37,096 nt of DNA, from contig DBYH01000021.1 in the NCBI GenBank assembly GCA_002310095.1, positions 237-37,332 of the forward strand, given 5' to 3'. A model generated the notes under the pieces. The model saw only the letters and a program-made list of their open reading frames with translations, did no database searches and was not told the DNA's origin. Each line of letters starts with the position of its first letter. Within the stretch, counting starts at the first letter, position 1. Below, piece after piece: positions 1 to 7,772 of the stretch. Position numbers and translations under genes: made by a program. This DNA is from Firmicutes bacterium UBA1191 (lineage in GTDB: Bacteria; Bacillota; Clostridia; Peptostreptococcales; Anaerovoracaceae).

Positions 1-189
1 CGGTCAAGGCCTGTTCTGAAGGACGATATCGAAGACATCGTCAGCGGATACGTTAAGGACGAGGTCACTGAGATGACCGACGAGGAGATAAAACAGGCGC
101 AGGACGACGGACACACGATCATGGAAGCGACCCTTGTGGAGTTCAACGCCGAAGGGCAAAAGCAGGACGAAGAGCAGCAGGACGGTTAG
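1..189 (+). CDS. 3' end of an unidentified protein (partial)
   Basis: The window opens inside a reading frame that ends at TAG 187-189, three bases before the MurB start. The visible 62 residues are acidic and glutamine-rich, with a tail like QKQDEEQQDG and a region resembling a helical, charged C-terminus. I do not recognise the family. In many Firmicutes the gene before murB is hprK, but the residues seen here do not show the usual HPr kinase C-terminal motif, so I do not assign it. The tight spacing suggests it is co-transcribed with the MurB gene. Confidence 0.6.
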   Translation, partial: RSRPVLKDDIEDIVSGYVKDEVTEMTDEEIKQAQDDGHTIMEATLVEFNAEGQKQDEEQQDG

Positions 190-192
190 TAG

Positions 193-1896
193 ATGGAAGC
201 TATCTTGGAAAAACTCAAAGAGATTCTCAAACCGGAACAGATCACGGAGAATGCGGATATGACCCGCCACACTTCATTCAAGGCGGGCGGATGCGCAGAT
301 TTTTTGGTGTGCCCGTCTGATGAGGAGCAGCTTCAGAAGGTGCTGGCGGTCCTCTCTGATGTGCCGCACATGGTTCTGGGAAACGGCTCGAACGTTCTGG
401 TCCGCGACGGCGGATACAGAGGCGTAATAGTTAAGATCGGCGACGACTTCAGCTACACCCGCAGGGAAGGTAACAGGCTGATCTGCGGAGCCGGTACGCT
501 CATGTCGGCAGTGGCGAAGAAAGCCGCATCCGAAGGGCTTGCGGGCTTTGAGTTCGCGTCGGGGATTCCGGGAAGCATCGGCGGAGCCGTGTTCATGAAC
601 GCGGGAGCCTACGGCGGAGAGACGAAGGACATTCTCGAAGAGGTCCGTGTCATTTCAGCAGACGGAAGCAGGCAGTTCACCATGACGGCGGACGAGCTTG
701 ATATGGGATACAGACACACCGTTCTCCATGAGACGGGCGACGTTGTTACGGAAGTCGTCCTGAAACTGGAGGAGGGAGACGAGGCAGAGATCAGAAACCA
801 GATGGCTGAGCTCACGAAGAAGCGCAATTCCAAGCAGCCGGTTCAGTATCCAAGCGCGGGAAGCTTTTTCAAAAGACCTGAAGGGTATTTCGCGGGCAAG
901 CTCGTGCAGGACGCTGGATGCAAAGGCCTCACGGTGGGCGGCGCCGAGGTTTCGACTCTCCACAGTGGTTTCATAATCAACAAAGGCAACGCTACTGCGA
1001 CAGATATAACACAACTCAAGGAGCTGGTGCAGGGACGCGTCTTTGACAAGTTCGGAGTGATGCTGGAGCCTGAGGTGCGCATCATCGGTGAGGAGCCGAA
1101 GGGAGCCGCTGACGCTGTCTCAGCTGAGGCTGTGGCGACTGTCGACGACTACGAGATGATCTACGACCTGCACACCCACACGACCTATTCCCACGGAACA
1201 GGTTCCGTGGCTGACAACGTCAGGGTAGCGATGGAGAAAGGCCTGGAATACGTGGCCATTTCGGATCACGGTCCGGGACACATATTCTACGGGATAAACA
1301 GGCGGGACTTCGATAATTTCAAAAACGACATCAATAAGATGCAGATCAAGTATCAGAGCATGAATGTCAAGGCAAGCGTAGAGGCGAACATTCTTCACGC
1401 GGAGCCGGGCACGAATCACGCCAACGGTCTGGATATCAGGCCGGAGGAATTCGAGGAGTTCGACTTCATCATAGCGGGATTCCACTACGGATGCTTCAAC
1501 TGCAGCTCCGTGAAGAACTGGCTCTGGGCACATGGCTTCAAGGCGGGCGAGGAAAGCCTCAGAAAGTCGAACACCAAGATGGTCACCGACGCCCTGCGCA
1601 AGAACGACATTGCCATTCTGACGCACCCTGGAGACAAGGGTCCATTCGACATCCCTGAGATCGCCAGAGTCTGCGCAGAGACGGGCACTCTGATCGAGAT
1701 AAACGGCAGACACGGTCATCTGACCACTGAAGAGATAAAGGAAGCGATGAAGGTCGAAGGCCTCCAGTTCGTGATCAGCAGCGACGCCCACACGCCTGAC
1801 GCGGTGGGAAGCTTCAGAACGGCTCTCCAGAGAGCCCTCGACGCGGGTCTCGACGTATCGCGCATAGTTAACATCAGATTAAAGGAAGCAGAGTAA
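193..1896 (+). CDS. murB: UDP-N-acetylenolpyruvoylglucosamine reductase fused to a PHP-domain phosphoesterase
   Basis: Residues 1 to about 300 are a MurB: FAD-dependent NADPH reduction of UDP-GlcNAc-enolpyruvate to UDP-MurNAc in the cytoplasm, a step of peptidoglycan precursor synthesis. Visible marks are GNGSNVLVRDGG, GIPGSIGGAVFMNAGAYGG, the proton-donor serine in AGSFFKRP (S224) and the C-terminal glutamate in LEPEVRIIG (E294). Residues about 320-567 form a PHP domain: DLHTHT (325-330), SDHG, VEANI, THPGDKGP, EINGRHG and SSDAHTPD give the metal-binding His/Asp/Glu set of this phosphoesterase superfamily. A lone MurB is near 300 residues, so the extra 250 are a true second domain joined through a short Ala/Val-rich linker. 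The stop overlaps the RapZ start (TAATG), showing coupling. The substrate of the PHP half is unknown. Confidence 0.95.
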   Translation: MEAILEKLKEILKPEQITENADMTRHTSFKAGGCADFLVCPSDEEQLQKVLAVLSDVPHMVLGNGSNVLVRDGGYRGVIVKIGDDFSYTRREGNRLICGAGTLMSAVAKKAASEGLAGFEFASGIPGSIGGAVFMNAGAYGGETKDILEEVRVISADGSRQFTMTADELDMGYRHTVLHETGDVVTEVVLKLEEGDEAEIRNQMAELTKKRNSKQPVQYPSAGSFFKRPEGYFAGKLVQDAGCKGLTVGGAEVSTLHSGFIINKGNATATDITQLKELVQGRVFDKFGVMLEPEVRIIGEEPKGAADAVSAEAVATVDDYEMIYDLHTHTTYSHGTGSVADNVRVAMEKGLEYVAISDHGPGHIFYGINRRDFDNFKNDINKMQIKYQSMNVKASVEANILHAEPGTNHANGLDIRPEEFEEFDFIIAGFHYGCFNCSSVKNWLWAHGFKAGEESLRKSNTKMVTDALRKNDIAILTHPGDKGPFDIPEIARVCAETGTLIEINGRHGHLTTEEIKEAMKVEGLQFVISSDAHTPDAVGSFRTALQRALDAGLDVSRIVNIRLKEAE

Positions 1897-2741
1897 TGAA
1901 GATCATTATCGTTACGGGACTGTCCGGTGCCGGGAAGACGCACGCCATGGATGTGCTGGAGGACATGGGGTTCTACTGCATAGACAACATGCCGCCTTCA
2001 CTGATCCGGAACTTCCTGGAGATGGCAACAAAGAATAAAGAAATCGATAAGGCTGCCTTTGGAATAGACGTAAGAGGCGGAAGGCTCTTCGACGACCTGA
2101 AGGACGCCCTTGACTACATGAAAAAGGAGGAAGTGGACTTCAAGATCCTCTTCTTCGAGGCATCGGATTCCGTTCTGGCCCGGAGATACAACGAGACGAG
2201 AAGGGAGCACCCGCTGGCTCACGGCGAATCAGTCGCAAAGGGCATAACGCGTGAGAAGGAACGTCTGAGCGAACTGCGCAGCGAGGCTGACGCGATAATC
2301 GACACTTCCAACTTCAACAACGCCCGGCTGGCGTCCGAAATCAGCAACATCGTCGGAGCGGGAAAAGACGACAGGACATTCACGGTTAACATCATGTCAT
2401 TCGGGTACAAAAACGGCATGCCGGTATCGGCGGACATGGTTTTTGACACGAGATTTCTGCCTAATCCGTTCTATGTCGAAGAACTCAAGCCGCTGACGGG
2501 AAACGACCCGGAGGTCAGGGATTATGTCATGGGCCACGAAATTGCGAAGCTCTTCGCTGAAGAGGTGAGGGGGATGATAGAAGTCCTGATACCGTTCTTC
2601 AAACAGGAAGGCAAGTATTCCCTGAGCGTCTGCTTCGGATGTACGGGAGGGCACCACAGGTCCGTAACCCTGGCGAACGATCTCAACGACCGCCTGACGG
2701 CGAGAGGCATTAGAACTACCCTTGAACACAGGGATTTATAG
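1896..2741 (+). CDS. rapZ: RapZ/YvcJ nucleotide-binding protein
   Basis: This 281-residue protein has a Walker A loop GLSGAGKT (residues 8-15) near the N-terminus and the diagnostic C-terminal segment with CFGCTGGHHRSV and LEHRDL. The family is RapZ (E. coli, RNA adapter controlling glmS through GlmZ) and YvcJ (B. subtilis, a nucleotide-hydrolysing protein linked to competence and cell-wall metabolism). In Firmicutes its role is less clear, so the RNA-adapter activity should not be assumed. It overlaps the MurB-PHP gene by one base and lies two genes before whiA, which is the usual murB-rapZ-(yvcK)-whiA order, except that yvcK is missing here. Confidence 0.95.
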   Translation: MKIIIVTGLSGAGKTHAMDVLEDMGFYCIDNMPPSLIRNFLEMATKNKEIDKAAFGIDVRGGRLFDDLKDALDYMKKEEVDFKILFFEASDSVLARRYNETRREHPLAHGESVAKGITREKERLSELRSEADAIIDTSNFNNARLASEISNIVGAGKDDRTFTVNIMSFGYKNGMPVSADMVFDTRFLPNPFYVEELKPLTGNDPEVRDYVMGHEIAKLFAEEVRGMIEVLIPFFKQEGKYSLSVCFGCTGGHHRSVTLANDLNDRLTARGIRTTLEHRDL

Positions 2742-2750
2742 TGATAAAAT
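2722..2750 (+). promoter_or_regulatory. Sigma-A-type promoter for the Kce-type gene
   Basis: A -35 box TTGAAC (2722-2727) and a -10 box TAAAAT (2745-2750) are separated by 17 bases, with an extended -10 TG at 2742-2743. The promoter sits across the end of rapZ. Together with the terminator after the next gene it makes that gene an independent unit inside the block. Seen in sequence; activity is inferred. Confidence 0.6.
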
Positions 2751-2809
2751 AGGCAAGGTATGTAAATGGTCAACAGATCATATATGATTTTAGAGGAGGA
2801 ATATTTGTT

Positions 2810-3643
2810 ATGGAAAAACTGATCATCGCTGCCTGCATTTGCGGAGCGGAAGTAACCAAGGAACACAATCCTGCAGTACCATATACTGTAGAGGAAATCG
2901 TCAGAGAAGCCAAGTCGGCTTATGATGCCGGCGCTGCTGTTATTCATCTTCACGTAAGAGAAGACGACGGCACACCGACTCAGTCACACGAAAGATTCCA
3001 GGAATGCATGGACGCTATCTATGCAGTATGTCCTGACGTAATCATCCAGCCTTCAACAGGCGGTGCTGTAGGCATGACTGACGAGGAGAGACTCGACTCG
3101 ACAAACGTTACTCCGACGCCAGAGTTCGTAACTCTTGACTGCGGAACATGCAACTTCGGCGGCGACGAGATTTTCGTAAACACTGACAATACAATCATCA
3201 ACTTTGCAAAGACCATGCAGGAAAAGGGCATGAAGCCTGAGCTGGAATGCTTCGACAAGGGCATGCTGGACATCGTGCTGAAGACTGCAGGCCGCAAGGG
3301 CTATCTGGATATGCCGATGCACTTCGACTTCGTACTGGGCGTACAGATGAGCGCGACGGTAAGAGACCTGGCGTTCTGCGTTGATTCAGTTCCTCCGGGA
3401 TGCACCTGGACTGGTTGCGCAATCGGCAGAGACGCTTTCAAGATCGCTGCTGCATCCATCATCATGGGCGGACACTGCAGAATCGGTTTCGAGGACAACC
3501 TCTACATGTCGAAGGGCGTCCTGGCCAAGAGCAACGGCGAGATGGTCGAAAGAGTTGTTGAACTGGCTAAGCTGCTCGGCAGAGAAGTCGCTACTCCGGA
3601 TGAAGCCAGAGAGATTCTGAGCATTCCTCCAAGAGCGAAATAA
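2810..3643 (+). CDS. kce: Beta-keto acid cleavage enzyme, Kce type (3-keto-5-aminohexanoate cleavage)
   Basis: This 277-residue protein is a full-length member of the BKACE (DUF849) family, Zn-dependent enzymes that condense a beta-keto acid with acetyl-CoA and release acetoacetate. Kce converts 3-keto-5-aminohexanoate to 3-aminobutyryl-CoA in lysine fermentation. The zinc histidines are in HLHVRED (H46, H48), the third ligand is the glutamate of GFEDN (E228), and E14 and S82 (QPSTGGAVG) are the expected active-site positions. The start has a strong GAGGAGGA site. No other lysine-fermentation gene (kamA, kamDE, kdd, kal) is nearby, so another beta-keto acid substrate is possible. The gene has its own promoter and terminator and stands between rapZ and whiA. 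Codon choice looks biased, suggesting high expression. Confidence 0.85.
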   Translation: MEKLIIAACICGAEVTKEHNPAVPYTVEEIVREAKSAYDAGAAVIHLHVREDDGTPTQSHERFQECMDAIYAVCPDVIIQPSTGGAVGMTDEERLDSTNVTPTPEFVTLDCGTCNFGGDEIFVNTDNTIINFAKTMQEKGMKPELECFDKGMLDIVLKTAGRKGYLDMPMHFDFVLGVQMSATVRDLAFCVDSVPPGCTWTGCAIGRDAFKIAAASIIMGGHCRIGFEDNLYMSKGVLAKSNGEMVERVVELAKLLGREVATPDEAREILSIPPRAK

Positions 3644-3659
3644 GAAGAAGACGAAAATG

Positions 3660-3693
3660 ATATGCCGGGAAGCTTTCTTCCCGGTATATTTTT
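3660..3693 (+). terminator. Rho-independent terminator after kce
   Basis: An 8-bp perfect GC-rich stem CCGGGAAG / CTTCCCGG (3665-3672 with 3677-3684), extended outward by a G-U pair and A-T pairs to about 13 bp, has a CTTT loop and is followed by five T residues (3689-3693). It lies 16 bases after the kce stop. Confidence 0.9.
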
Positions 3694-3725
3694 CATCATA
3701 TTATGGGCACACGCAGAGAGTGTAA

Positions 3726-3737
3726 ACGTGCGCACGT
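3726..3737. promoter_or_regulatory. 12-bp perfect palindrome before the whiA ribosome site
   Basis: ACGTGCGCACGT is a perfect palindrome ending one base before the GAGGAG ribosome-binding site (3739-3744) of whiA. It could be an operator or a small RNA hairpin affecting translation. I cannot link it to a known regulator; the Streptomyces WhiA motif (GACAC) is not evident in it. Confidence 0.4.
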
Positions 3738-3750
3738 GAGGAGATGACAT

Positions 3751-4710
3751 ATGTCATACGCATCGGAAACAAAAAATGAGCTTGCTCGGGTAGAGCCTGA
3801 GAAGAAATGCTGCATGCTGGCGGAGATCGCGGGCTTCATGCGTTTTGCGGGAAGCGTCGGCCTGGCGGGAGGCGGAAAGTTCCGCATGGTCATGACGACG
3901 CCGAATCTGGCTGTCGTCCGCCACTACAAAAAACTGATACGCAGTTACTTCGGCGTCGACACGGACATCGAAGTGGGCAGCAGCGCCATGACGGCGCGTG
4001 GTCTTAAGGGCGCAAAGGCAAAGGAATACATTATCCGCATTGAACCGGAGAACAACTCCGAGATGATTCTGCGCGAGATGGGCATTCTCATCGTACGCGA
4101 GGGAATGAACACCCTGAGCGACGGCATCTACGACGGGCTCATCAAAACCAAGTGCTGCCGTAAGGCGTACCTGCGCGGAGCATTTCTCGGAGCCGGGACC
4201 ATCAACAATCCTGAGGTCAGCCACCACTTTGAGATAAACACCTCGTCTGAACTTTGCGCGAGGGAACTGAGGCGAATGATCAACACTTTCGTGGACATCA
4301 ACGCACGCATAGTCGAGCGTAAGACGGGCTACGGCGTGTACCTGAAGGCACGCGACCAGATCGCGGACACTCTGGCAATAATGGGTGCCAGCAAGGCTTA
4401 CTTCGACTATCAGGATAAGATCATAAGGAAGGACACTCTGGCCGCTGCCCGCAAGATAGAACAGCTGGATCTGGTCAACATGGACAAGTCCATCCAGGCT
4501 GCGGAGCGTCAGGTGTCGGATATTAAGAAGATAGCGGCCAGGCAGGGACTCGAGAGTCTCTCTCCTAAGCTGCGCGAGGTGGCAATGCTGCGGCTCGAAA
4601 ACCCGGATCTGGGTATCGAGGCGCTGGGACAGCTGCTCTCACCGCCGCTGAGCAAATCAGGGGTGAATAACAGACTCAGGAGGATCAGCGAGATAGCCAA
4701 AGGGCTGTAA
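3751..4710 (+). CDS. whiA: WhiA, DNA-binding protein
   Basis: This 319-residue protein has the WhiA layout. The N-terminal part (about 1-215) is a degenerate LAGLIDADG homing-endonuclease fold without nuclease function, with features such as CCRKAYLRGAFLGAGTINNPE. The C-terminal part (about 230-319) is a helix-turn-helix domain ending LSKSGVNNRLRRISEIAKGL. WhiA controls sporulation septation genes in Streptomyces, and affects cell division and chromosome segregation in B. subtilis, where it is not obviously a classical transcription factor. The start has a good GAGGAG site at 3739-3744. It is the last member of the murB-rapZ-whiA block. Confidence 0.95.
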   Translation: MSYASETKNELARVEPEKKCCMLAEIAGFMRFAGSVGLAGGGKFRMVMTTPNLAVVRHYKKLIRSYFGVDTDIEVGSSAMTARGLKGAKAKEYIIRIEPENNSEMILREMGILIVREGMNTLSDGIYDGLIKTKCCRKAYLRGAFLGAGTINNPEVSHHFEINTSSELCARELRRMINTFVDINARIVERKTGYGVYLKARDQIADTLAIMGASKAYFDYQDKIIRKDTLAAARKIEQLDLVNMDKSIQAAERQVSDIKKIAARQGLESLSPKLREVAMLRLENPDLGIEALGQLLSPPLSKSGVNNRLRRISEIAKGL

Positions 4711-4742
4711 ACGGCGGTTGAATGCACTTTTTATCTCATAAA

Positions 4743-4779
4743 GTTGACAAAATGGGCTGTTTTCGTCTGCTTTGTCAAC
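4743..4779. repeat. Inverted-repeat unit A (TTGACAA-N21-TTGTCAA)
   Basis: GTTGACAAA (4743-4751) is matched exactly in inverse by TTTGTCAAC (4771-4779). Counting the 7-mer arms, the unit is 35 bases (4744-4778). The left arm could alternatively pair with a further TTTTGTCAA at 4782-4790, also 9 bp. It lies in the spacer after whiA, where I see no conventional terminator. It may be an operator, a hairpin, or a weak terminator (GTTTT follows). Confidence 0.7.
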
Positions 4780-4834
4780 CGTTTTGTCAAAATAGTCGCA
4801 TTTCGGCTAGTAAATTTGTATTTTAAGCAAGAAT

Positions 4835-4871
4835 GTTGACAAAGGAGCGAGTTATCTTGTCTATTGTCAAC
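4835..4871. repeat. Inverted-repeat unit B over the RlmD translation start
   Basis: GTTGACAA (4835-4842) is matched in inverse by TTGTCAAC (4864-4871). As in unit A the 7-mers are exactly 21 bases apart, giving a 35-base unit (4836-4870). The intervening bases hold the GGAG of the ribosome site (4844-4847) and the proposed TTG start codon (4857-4859), so if folded as RNA the hairpin would hold the initiation region in its loop. Confidence 0.7.
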
Positions 4872-6392
4872 AATAGGGTAAAAATGAATCGGGAAGACTT
4901 TGTTGAACTGACAATTGAAGATATCAGCGCGGAAGGCCAGGGGATAGGCAGGGTCGACGGGATCGGAGAAGACACCGGCAAGATCGGCGGCATGGTCGTA
5001 TTCGTGTCTGGTGCGCTGCCGGGAGACACGGCCCGCGTCGAACTGACCAAAGTGAAAAAGAACTACGCCCTCGGACGGGCTGTGGAGCTTTTGCATGAGT
5101 CTGAATACAGGCGCGCAGATGAGTGGTGCCCGTACCAGGATCAGTGCGGCGGCTGCCCGTACGGCAGACTTGAGTACGCCAAACAGCTTGAACTGAAGGA
5201 ACTGCAGGTAAGAAGCCGTCTCGAGAGGATAGGCGGCGTGGAGCCGAACATGGAGCCGATTGCCGGGATGGATGAGGCAACGGACGTGGCTCCGGGCGAG
5301 CGCTACAGGAACAAGGCTGTGATGAAGATTTCCACCGGCGGTTTGATGACAAGAAAGGGCGGTGTTCAGGAGCCTGTACACGAACCGCGCATCGGCTTTT
5401 ACCAGGCCAGAACCCACGATGTCGTCGACTGCCTTGACTGCCGTCTGCAGGTCGGTACTGCCATGGCAGCGGCTGAGGCGACCAGACAGTTCATGAGCGA
5501 AGACCACATCTGCTCATACGACGACCGCTGGGACAAGGGACTTATGAGACAGATGACAGTGAAGACTGCATTTGGGACCGGAGAGGTCATGGTGATTTAC
5601 GACATTAATGGCAAAGGCATTCCGAACGCAGCCAAGCTCGTGGAGTATCTTGACGACGCGGTCTACGAGGCCGGCGGCTCACTTGAGAGCGTGGTAATAA
5701 GAAACGATAAAAAGACGGAAGTCATAGCAGGAAAGAATACTATCACCGACGTGGTGACAATAGAAGAAGCGCATCCCGTCGTTGCCGATGCGGAGAAGTC
5801 GATCGAACTGCAATTCGAGATTTCGGCCAATTCATTCTATCAGGTCAATCACGACCAGATGGAAAAACTCTATGCTATCGTGCGCAGGTACTGCAAGGAG
5901 GCGTGGGGAGACAGGGATAACGGCAATGGGGCTGACGGCCCGGTTGTCCTGGACCTGTACTGCGGAATCGGGACGATTGGCCTTTGCGTCGCGGACATGG
6001 CGAGCCATGTGCACGGCATCGAGATCGTAAAGGACGCGGTAACCGACGCTAACAGAAACGCCGTCATCAACGGCATCGTGAACGCCACCTACATCTGCGG
6101 CAAGGCGGAGGAACTGCTGCCTCAGTGGGCGGCGGAAGGACGCGACGAGGCTAAAGCCGATATTGCGATACTGGATCCGCCGCGGGCAGGCTGCAAACCG
6201 GAACTGCTGCGCGCAATCGCGGACGCTTCGATACCTGCCATCATCTACGTATCCTGCGACCCGGCGACACTGGCGCGGGACGTGAAGCTTTTGCATGAAG
6301 AGGGTTACGAGCTGATATCCGCCGCGCCCGTAGACATGTTCCCGAACGCCGGGCATGTGGAGTGCGTCTGTTTACTGACATATAATGACTGA
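4857..6392 (+). CDS. rlmD: RlmD/TrmA-family tRNA/rRNA uracil-C5 methyltransferase
   Basis: This is an SAM-dependent RNA (uracil-5-)methyltransferase of the TrmA/RumA family. It has an N-terminal TRAM domain, a [4Fe-4S] cysteine set (C91, C97 and C100 in CPYQDQCGGC, probably C195), then NSFYQVNHDQ, the SAM loop LDLYCGIGTIGL, DPPRAGC and the nucleophile in YVSCDPATLARD (C467). An ATG exists at 4833 but has no ribosome site. TTG at 4857 has AAAGGAG nine bases upstream and is my preferred start (511 residues); ATG 4884 is an alternative. The cysteine-cluster form usually acts on 23S rRNA (U1939, or U747 in the RlmCD type), but the exact target is not set by sequence. The start lies inside inverted repeat B. 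Confidence 0.92.
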   Translation: MSIVNNRVKMNREDFVELTIEDISAEGQGIGRVDGIGEDTGKIGGMVVFVSGALPGDTARVELTKVKKNYALGRAVELLHESEYRRADEWCPYQDQCGGCPYGRLEYAKQLELKELQVRSRLERIGGVEPNMEPIAGMDEATDVAPGERYRNKAVMKISTGGLMTRKGGVQEPVHEPRIGFYQARTHDVVDCLDCRLQVGTAMAAAEATRQFMSEDHICSYDDRWDKGLMRQMTVKTAFGTGEVMVIYDINGKGIPNAAKLVEYLDDAVYEAGGSLESVVIRNDKKTEVIAGKNTITDVVTIEEAHPVVADAEKSIELQFEISANSFYQVNHDQMEKLYAIVRRYCKEAWGDRDNGNGADGPVVLDLYCGIGTIGLCVADMASHVHGIEIVKDAVTDANRNAVINGIVNATYICGKAEELLPQWAAEGRDEAKADIAILDPPRAGCKPELLRAIADASIPAIIYVSCDPATLARDVKLLHEEGYELISAAPVDMFPNAGHVECVCLLTYND

Positions 6393-6405
6393 AGGAGTAA
6401 TAGTT

Positions 6406-6750
6406 ATGAATAAATATATCGCATATTGCGGACTGGACTGTGAGTCATGTGAAGCACGTCTTGCAACGATAAATGATGATAATGAACTTCGCGAAAAGGT
6501 TGCCAGGAAGTGGTCGGAACTGAACGGAGTTGAGATTACTGCGGAAATGATCAATTGCACAGGCTGCCGTATTGAAGGAGTTAAAACTTATTTTTGCGAT
6601 TCACTTTGTCCGATTAGACAGTGTGCATTGAGCAGGGCTGTTGAGTCTTGCGGAAACTGCATCGAAATGAATACATGTGAAAAGCTTGAAATGGTTACCG
6701 GGAACAATGCTGAAGCACTCGATAGACTGACGAAGATGTCAAGGGAGTAA
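6406..6750 (+). CDS. DUF3795 family cysteine-rich small protein
   Basis: This 114-residue protein starts with the DUF3795 signature YCGLDCESCEA and has paired cysteines along its length (NCTGCR, CDSLCPIRQC, SCGNC, TC), suggesting bound metal, probably zinc or an iron-sulfur centre. Function is not known for the family. An in-frame ATG at 6385 overlaps the end of rlmD, but ATG 6406 has GAAGGAG at a suitable distance and matches the usual family start. It is followed one base later by the phosphatidyltransferase gene, so the two are likely co-transcribed. Confidence 0.85.
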   Translation: MNKYIAYCGLDCESCEARLATINDDNELREKVARKWSELNGVEITAEMINCTGCRIEGVKTYFCDSLCPIRQCALSRAVESCGNCIEMNTCEKLEMVTGNNAEALDRLTKMSRE

Positions 6751-6751
6751 A

Positions 6752-7252
6752 ATGGCAAATATCATTACAGGTGTCAGGATAGTCTGCAGTATAGCGTTGC
6801 TGTTCGTTCCCGTGTTTTCAACAGCGTTCTATGCCTTGTATATCGCTGCTGGAGTCAGCGATATGGTGGACGGAATAGTTGCGAGAAAAACAGGGACCGC
6901 CAGTGAGTTTGGGTCGAAACTGGATACAGCGGCTGATTTTGTTCTGGTAATTGTTTGCCTGATAAAGATTCTTCCGGTCATCAATATCCCGATGTGGCTC
7001 ATCATCTGGATCATCGTGATCGCTGCGATTAAAGTGATCAATCTGGTTTCCGGATATGTAATGCGAAATGAATTGGTTGTCCTACACACAGTGATGAATA
7101 AGGTGACAGGAATGTTGCTGTTTGTCCTGCCGCTGACGCTGACACTCATTGACCTGAAATATAGTGGGGCAGTCGTCAGTGCGGTTGCGACTTTTGCCGC
7201 GATACAGGAAGGACATTATATAAGAGCAAGTAATTGTAACATGACATATTGA
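6752..7252 (+). CDS. CDP-alcohol phosphatidyltransferase family membrane protein
   Basis: This 166-residue integral membrane protein carries the complete CDP-alcohol phosphatidyltransferase motif, D..DG..AR........G...D...D, in SDMVDGIVARKTGTASEFGS and the following KLDTAAD. These enzymes transfer a phosphatidyl group from CDP-diacylglycerol to an alcohol such as glycerol-3-phosphate or serine at the inner membrane. About five hydrophobic segments follow or flank the motif. The closing segment FAAIQEGHYIR is typical of the short clostridial subgroup. The alcohol acceptor cannot be told. It may be an accessory lipid synthase rather than the housekeeping PgsA. Translation is probably coupled to the DUF3795 gene (AAGGGAGTAAAATG). 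Confidence 0.88.
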   Translation: MANIITGVRIVCSIALLFVPVFSTAFYALYIAAGVSDMVDGIVARKTGTASEFGSKLDTAADFVLVIVCLIKILPVINIPMWLIIWIIVIAAIKVINLVSGYVMRNELVVLHTVMNKVTGMLLFVLPLTLTLIDLKYSGAVVSAVATFAAIQEGHYIRASNCNMTY

Positions 7253-7258
7253 TAGTGT

Positions 7259-7759
7259 ATGGTTAATATTTCAGGATTGAGTAAACAATATAAGGTGCGT
7301 GTTCTAAAGGAATCTGACGTTGATCAGATACTTGAAGTGTACCGGCGGAATACTTTGTTTTTTCAGTACACAGACGCGCGTCCGGACAGGGAACAGGTGC
7401 TTGATGACATGAAGATAACACCTCCGGGTATAGACGCTACTGATAAGTATTATGTGGGATTATTCGACGATGAGATTATCGTTGCAATAATGGATTTGAT
7501 AGACGGCTGGCCTGAACCTGAAATCGCCTATATTGGTTTGTTCATGATGAACCTTGACTATCAGGGGAAGGGAATAGGGACGGCAATAATCGACGAAGTG
7601 GCAGCATATTTTGAAGCTGTCGGGAAAAAGACCATCCGCCTTGCGATCGACAAGGGGAATCCGCAGTCCACACATTTCTGGAAGAAGAACGGATTTAATA
7701 TCATTGCGGAAACAGATGTGAACGGCTGGCCAAAACTAGTGGCCGAAAGAGTATTGTGA
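7259..7759 (+). CDS. GNAT family N-acetyltransferase
   Basis: This 166-residue protein is a single GNAT domain. The acetyl-CoA loop is YQGKGIGTAI (101-110), followed by AIDKGNPQSTHFWKKNGF, the usual closing beta-bulge region. The acceptor is unknown. The start at ATG 7259 lacks a clear ribosome site, and it follows the previous stop by six bases, so translation may depend on the upstream gene. It is one of five GNAT genes in the accessory region. Confidence 0.85.
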   Translation: MVNISGLSKQYKVRVLKESDVDQILEVYRRNTLFFQYTDARPDREQVLDDMKITPPGIDATDKYYVGLFDDEIIVAIMDLIDGWPEPEIAYIGLFMMNLDYQGKGIGTAIIDEVAAYFEAVGKKTIRLAIDKGNPQSTHFWKKNGFNIIAETDVNGWPKLVAERVL

Positions 7760-7772
7760 AAGGGATAAAACA

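Noticed and set aside
4744..4749. TTGACA as a -35 box of an rlmD promoter
   Set aside because: No acceptable -10 box follows at 16-18 bases; the motif is part of a repeated inverted pair. TTGTCA (4784) with TAGTAA (4808) is a weak option only.
4833..4856. ATG start for rlmD at 4833
   Set aside because: No ribosome site before it. TTG at 4857 has AAAGGAG at nine bases and gives the normal N-terminus.
4731..5507. 258-codon open frame on the - strand over the start of rlmD
   Set aside because: No motif and no ribosome site. The + strand has TRAM and Fe-S cysteine motifs.
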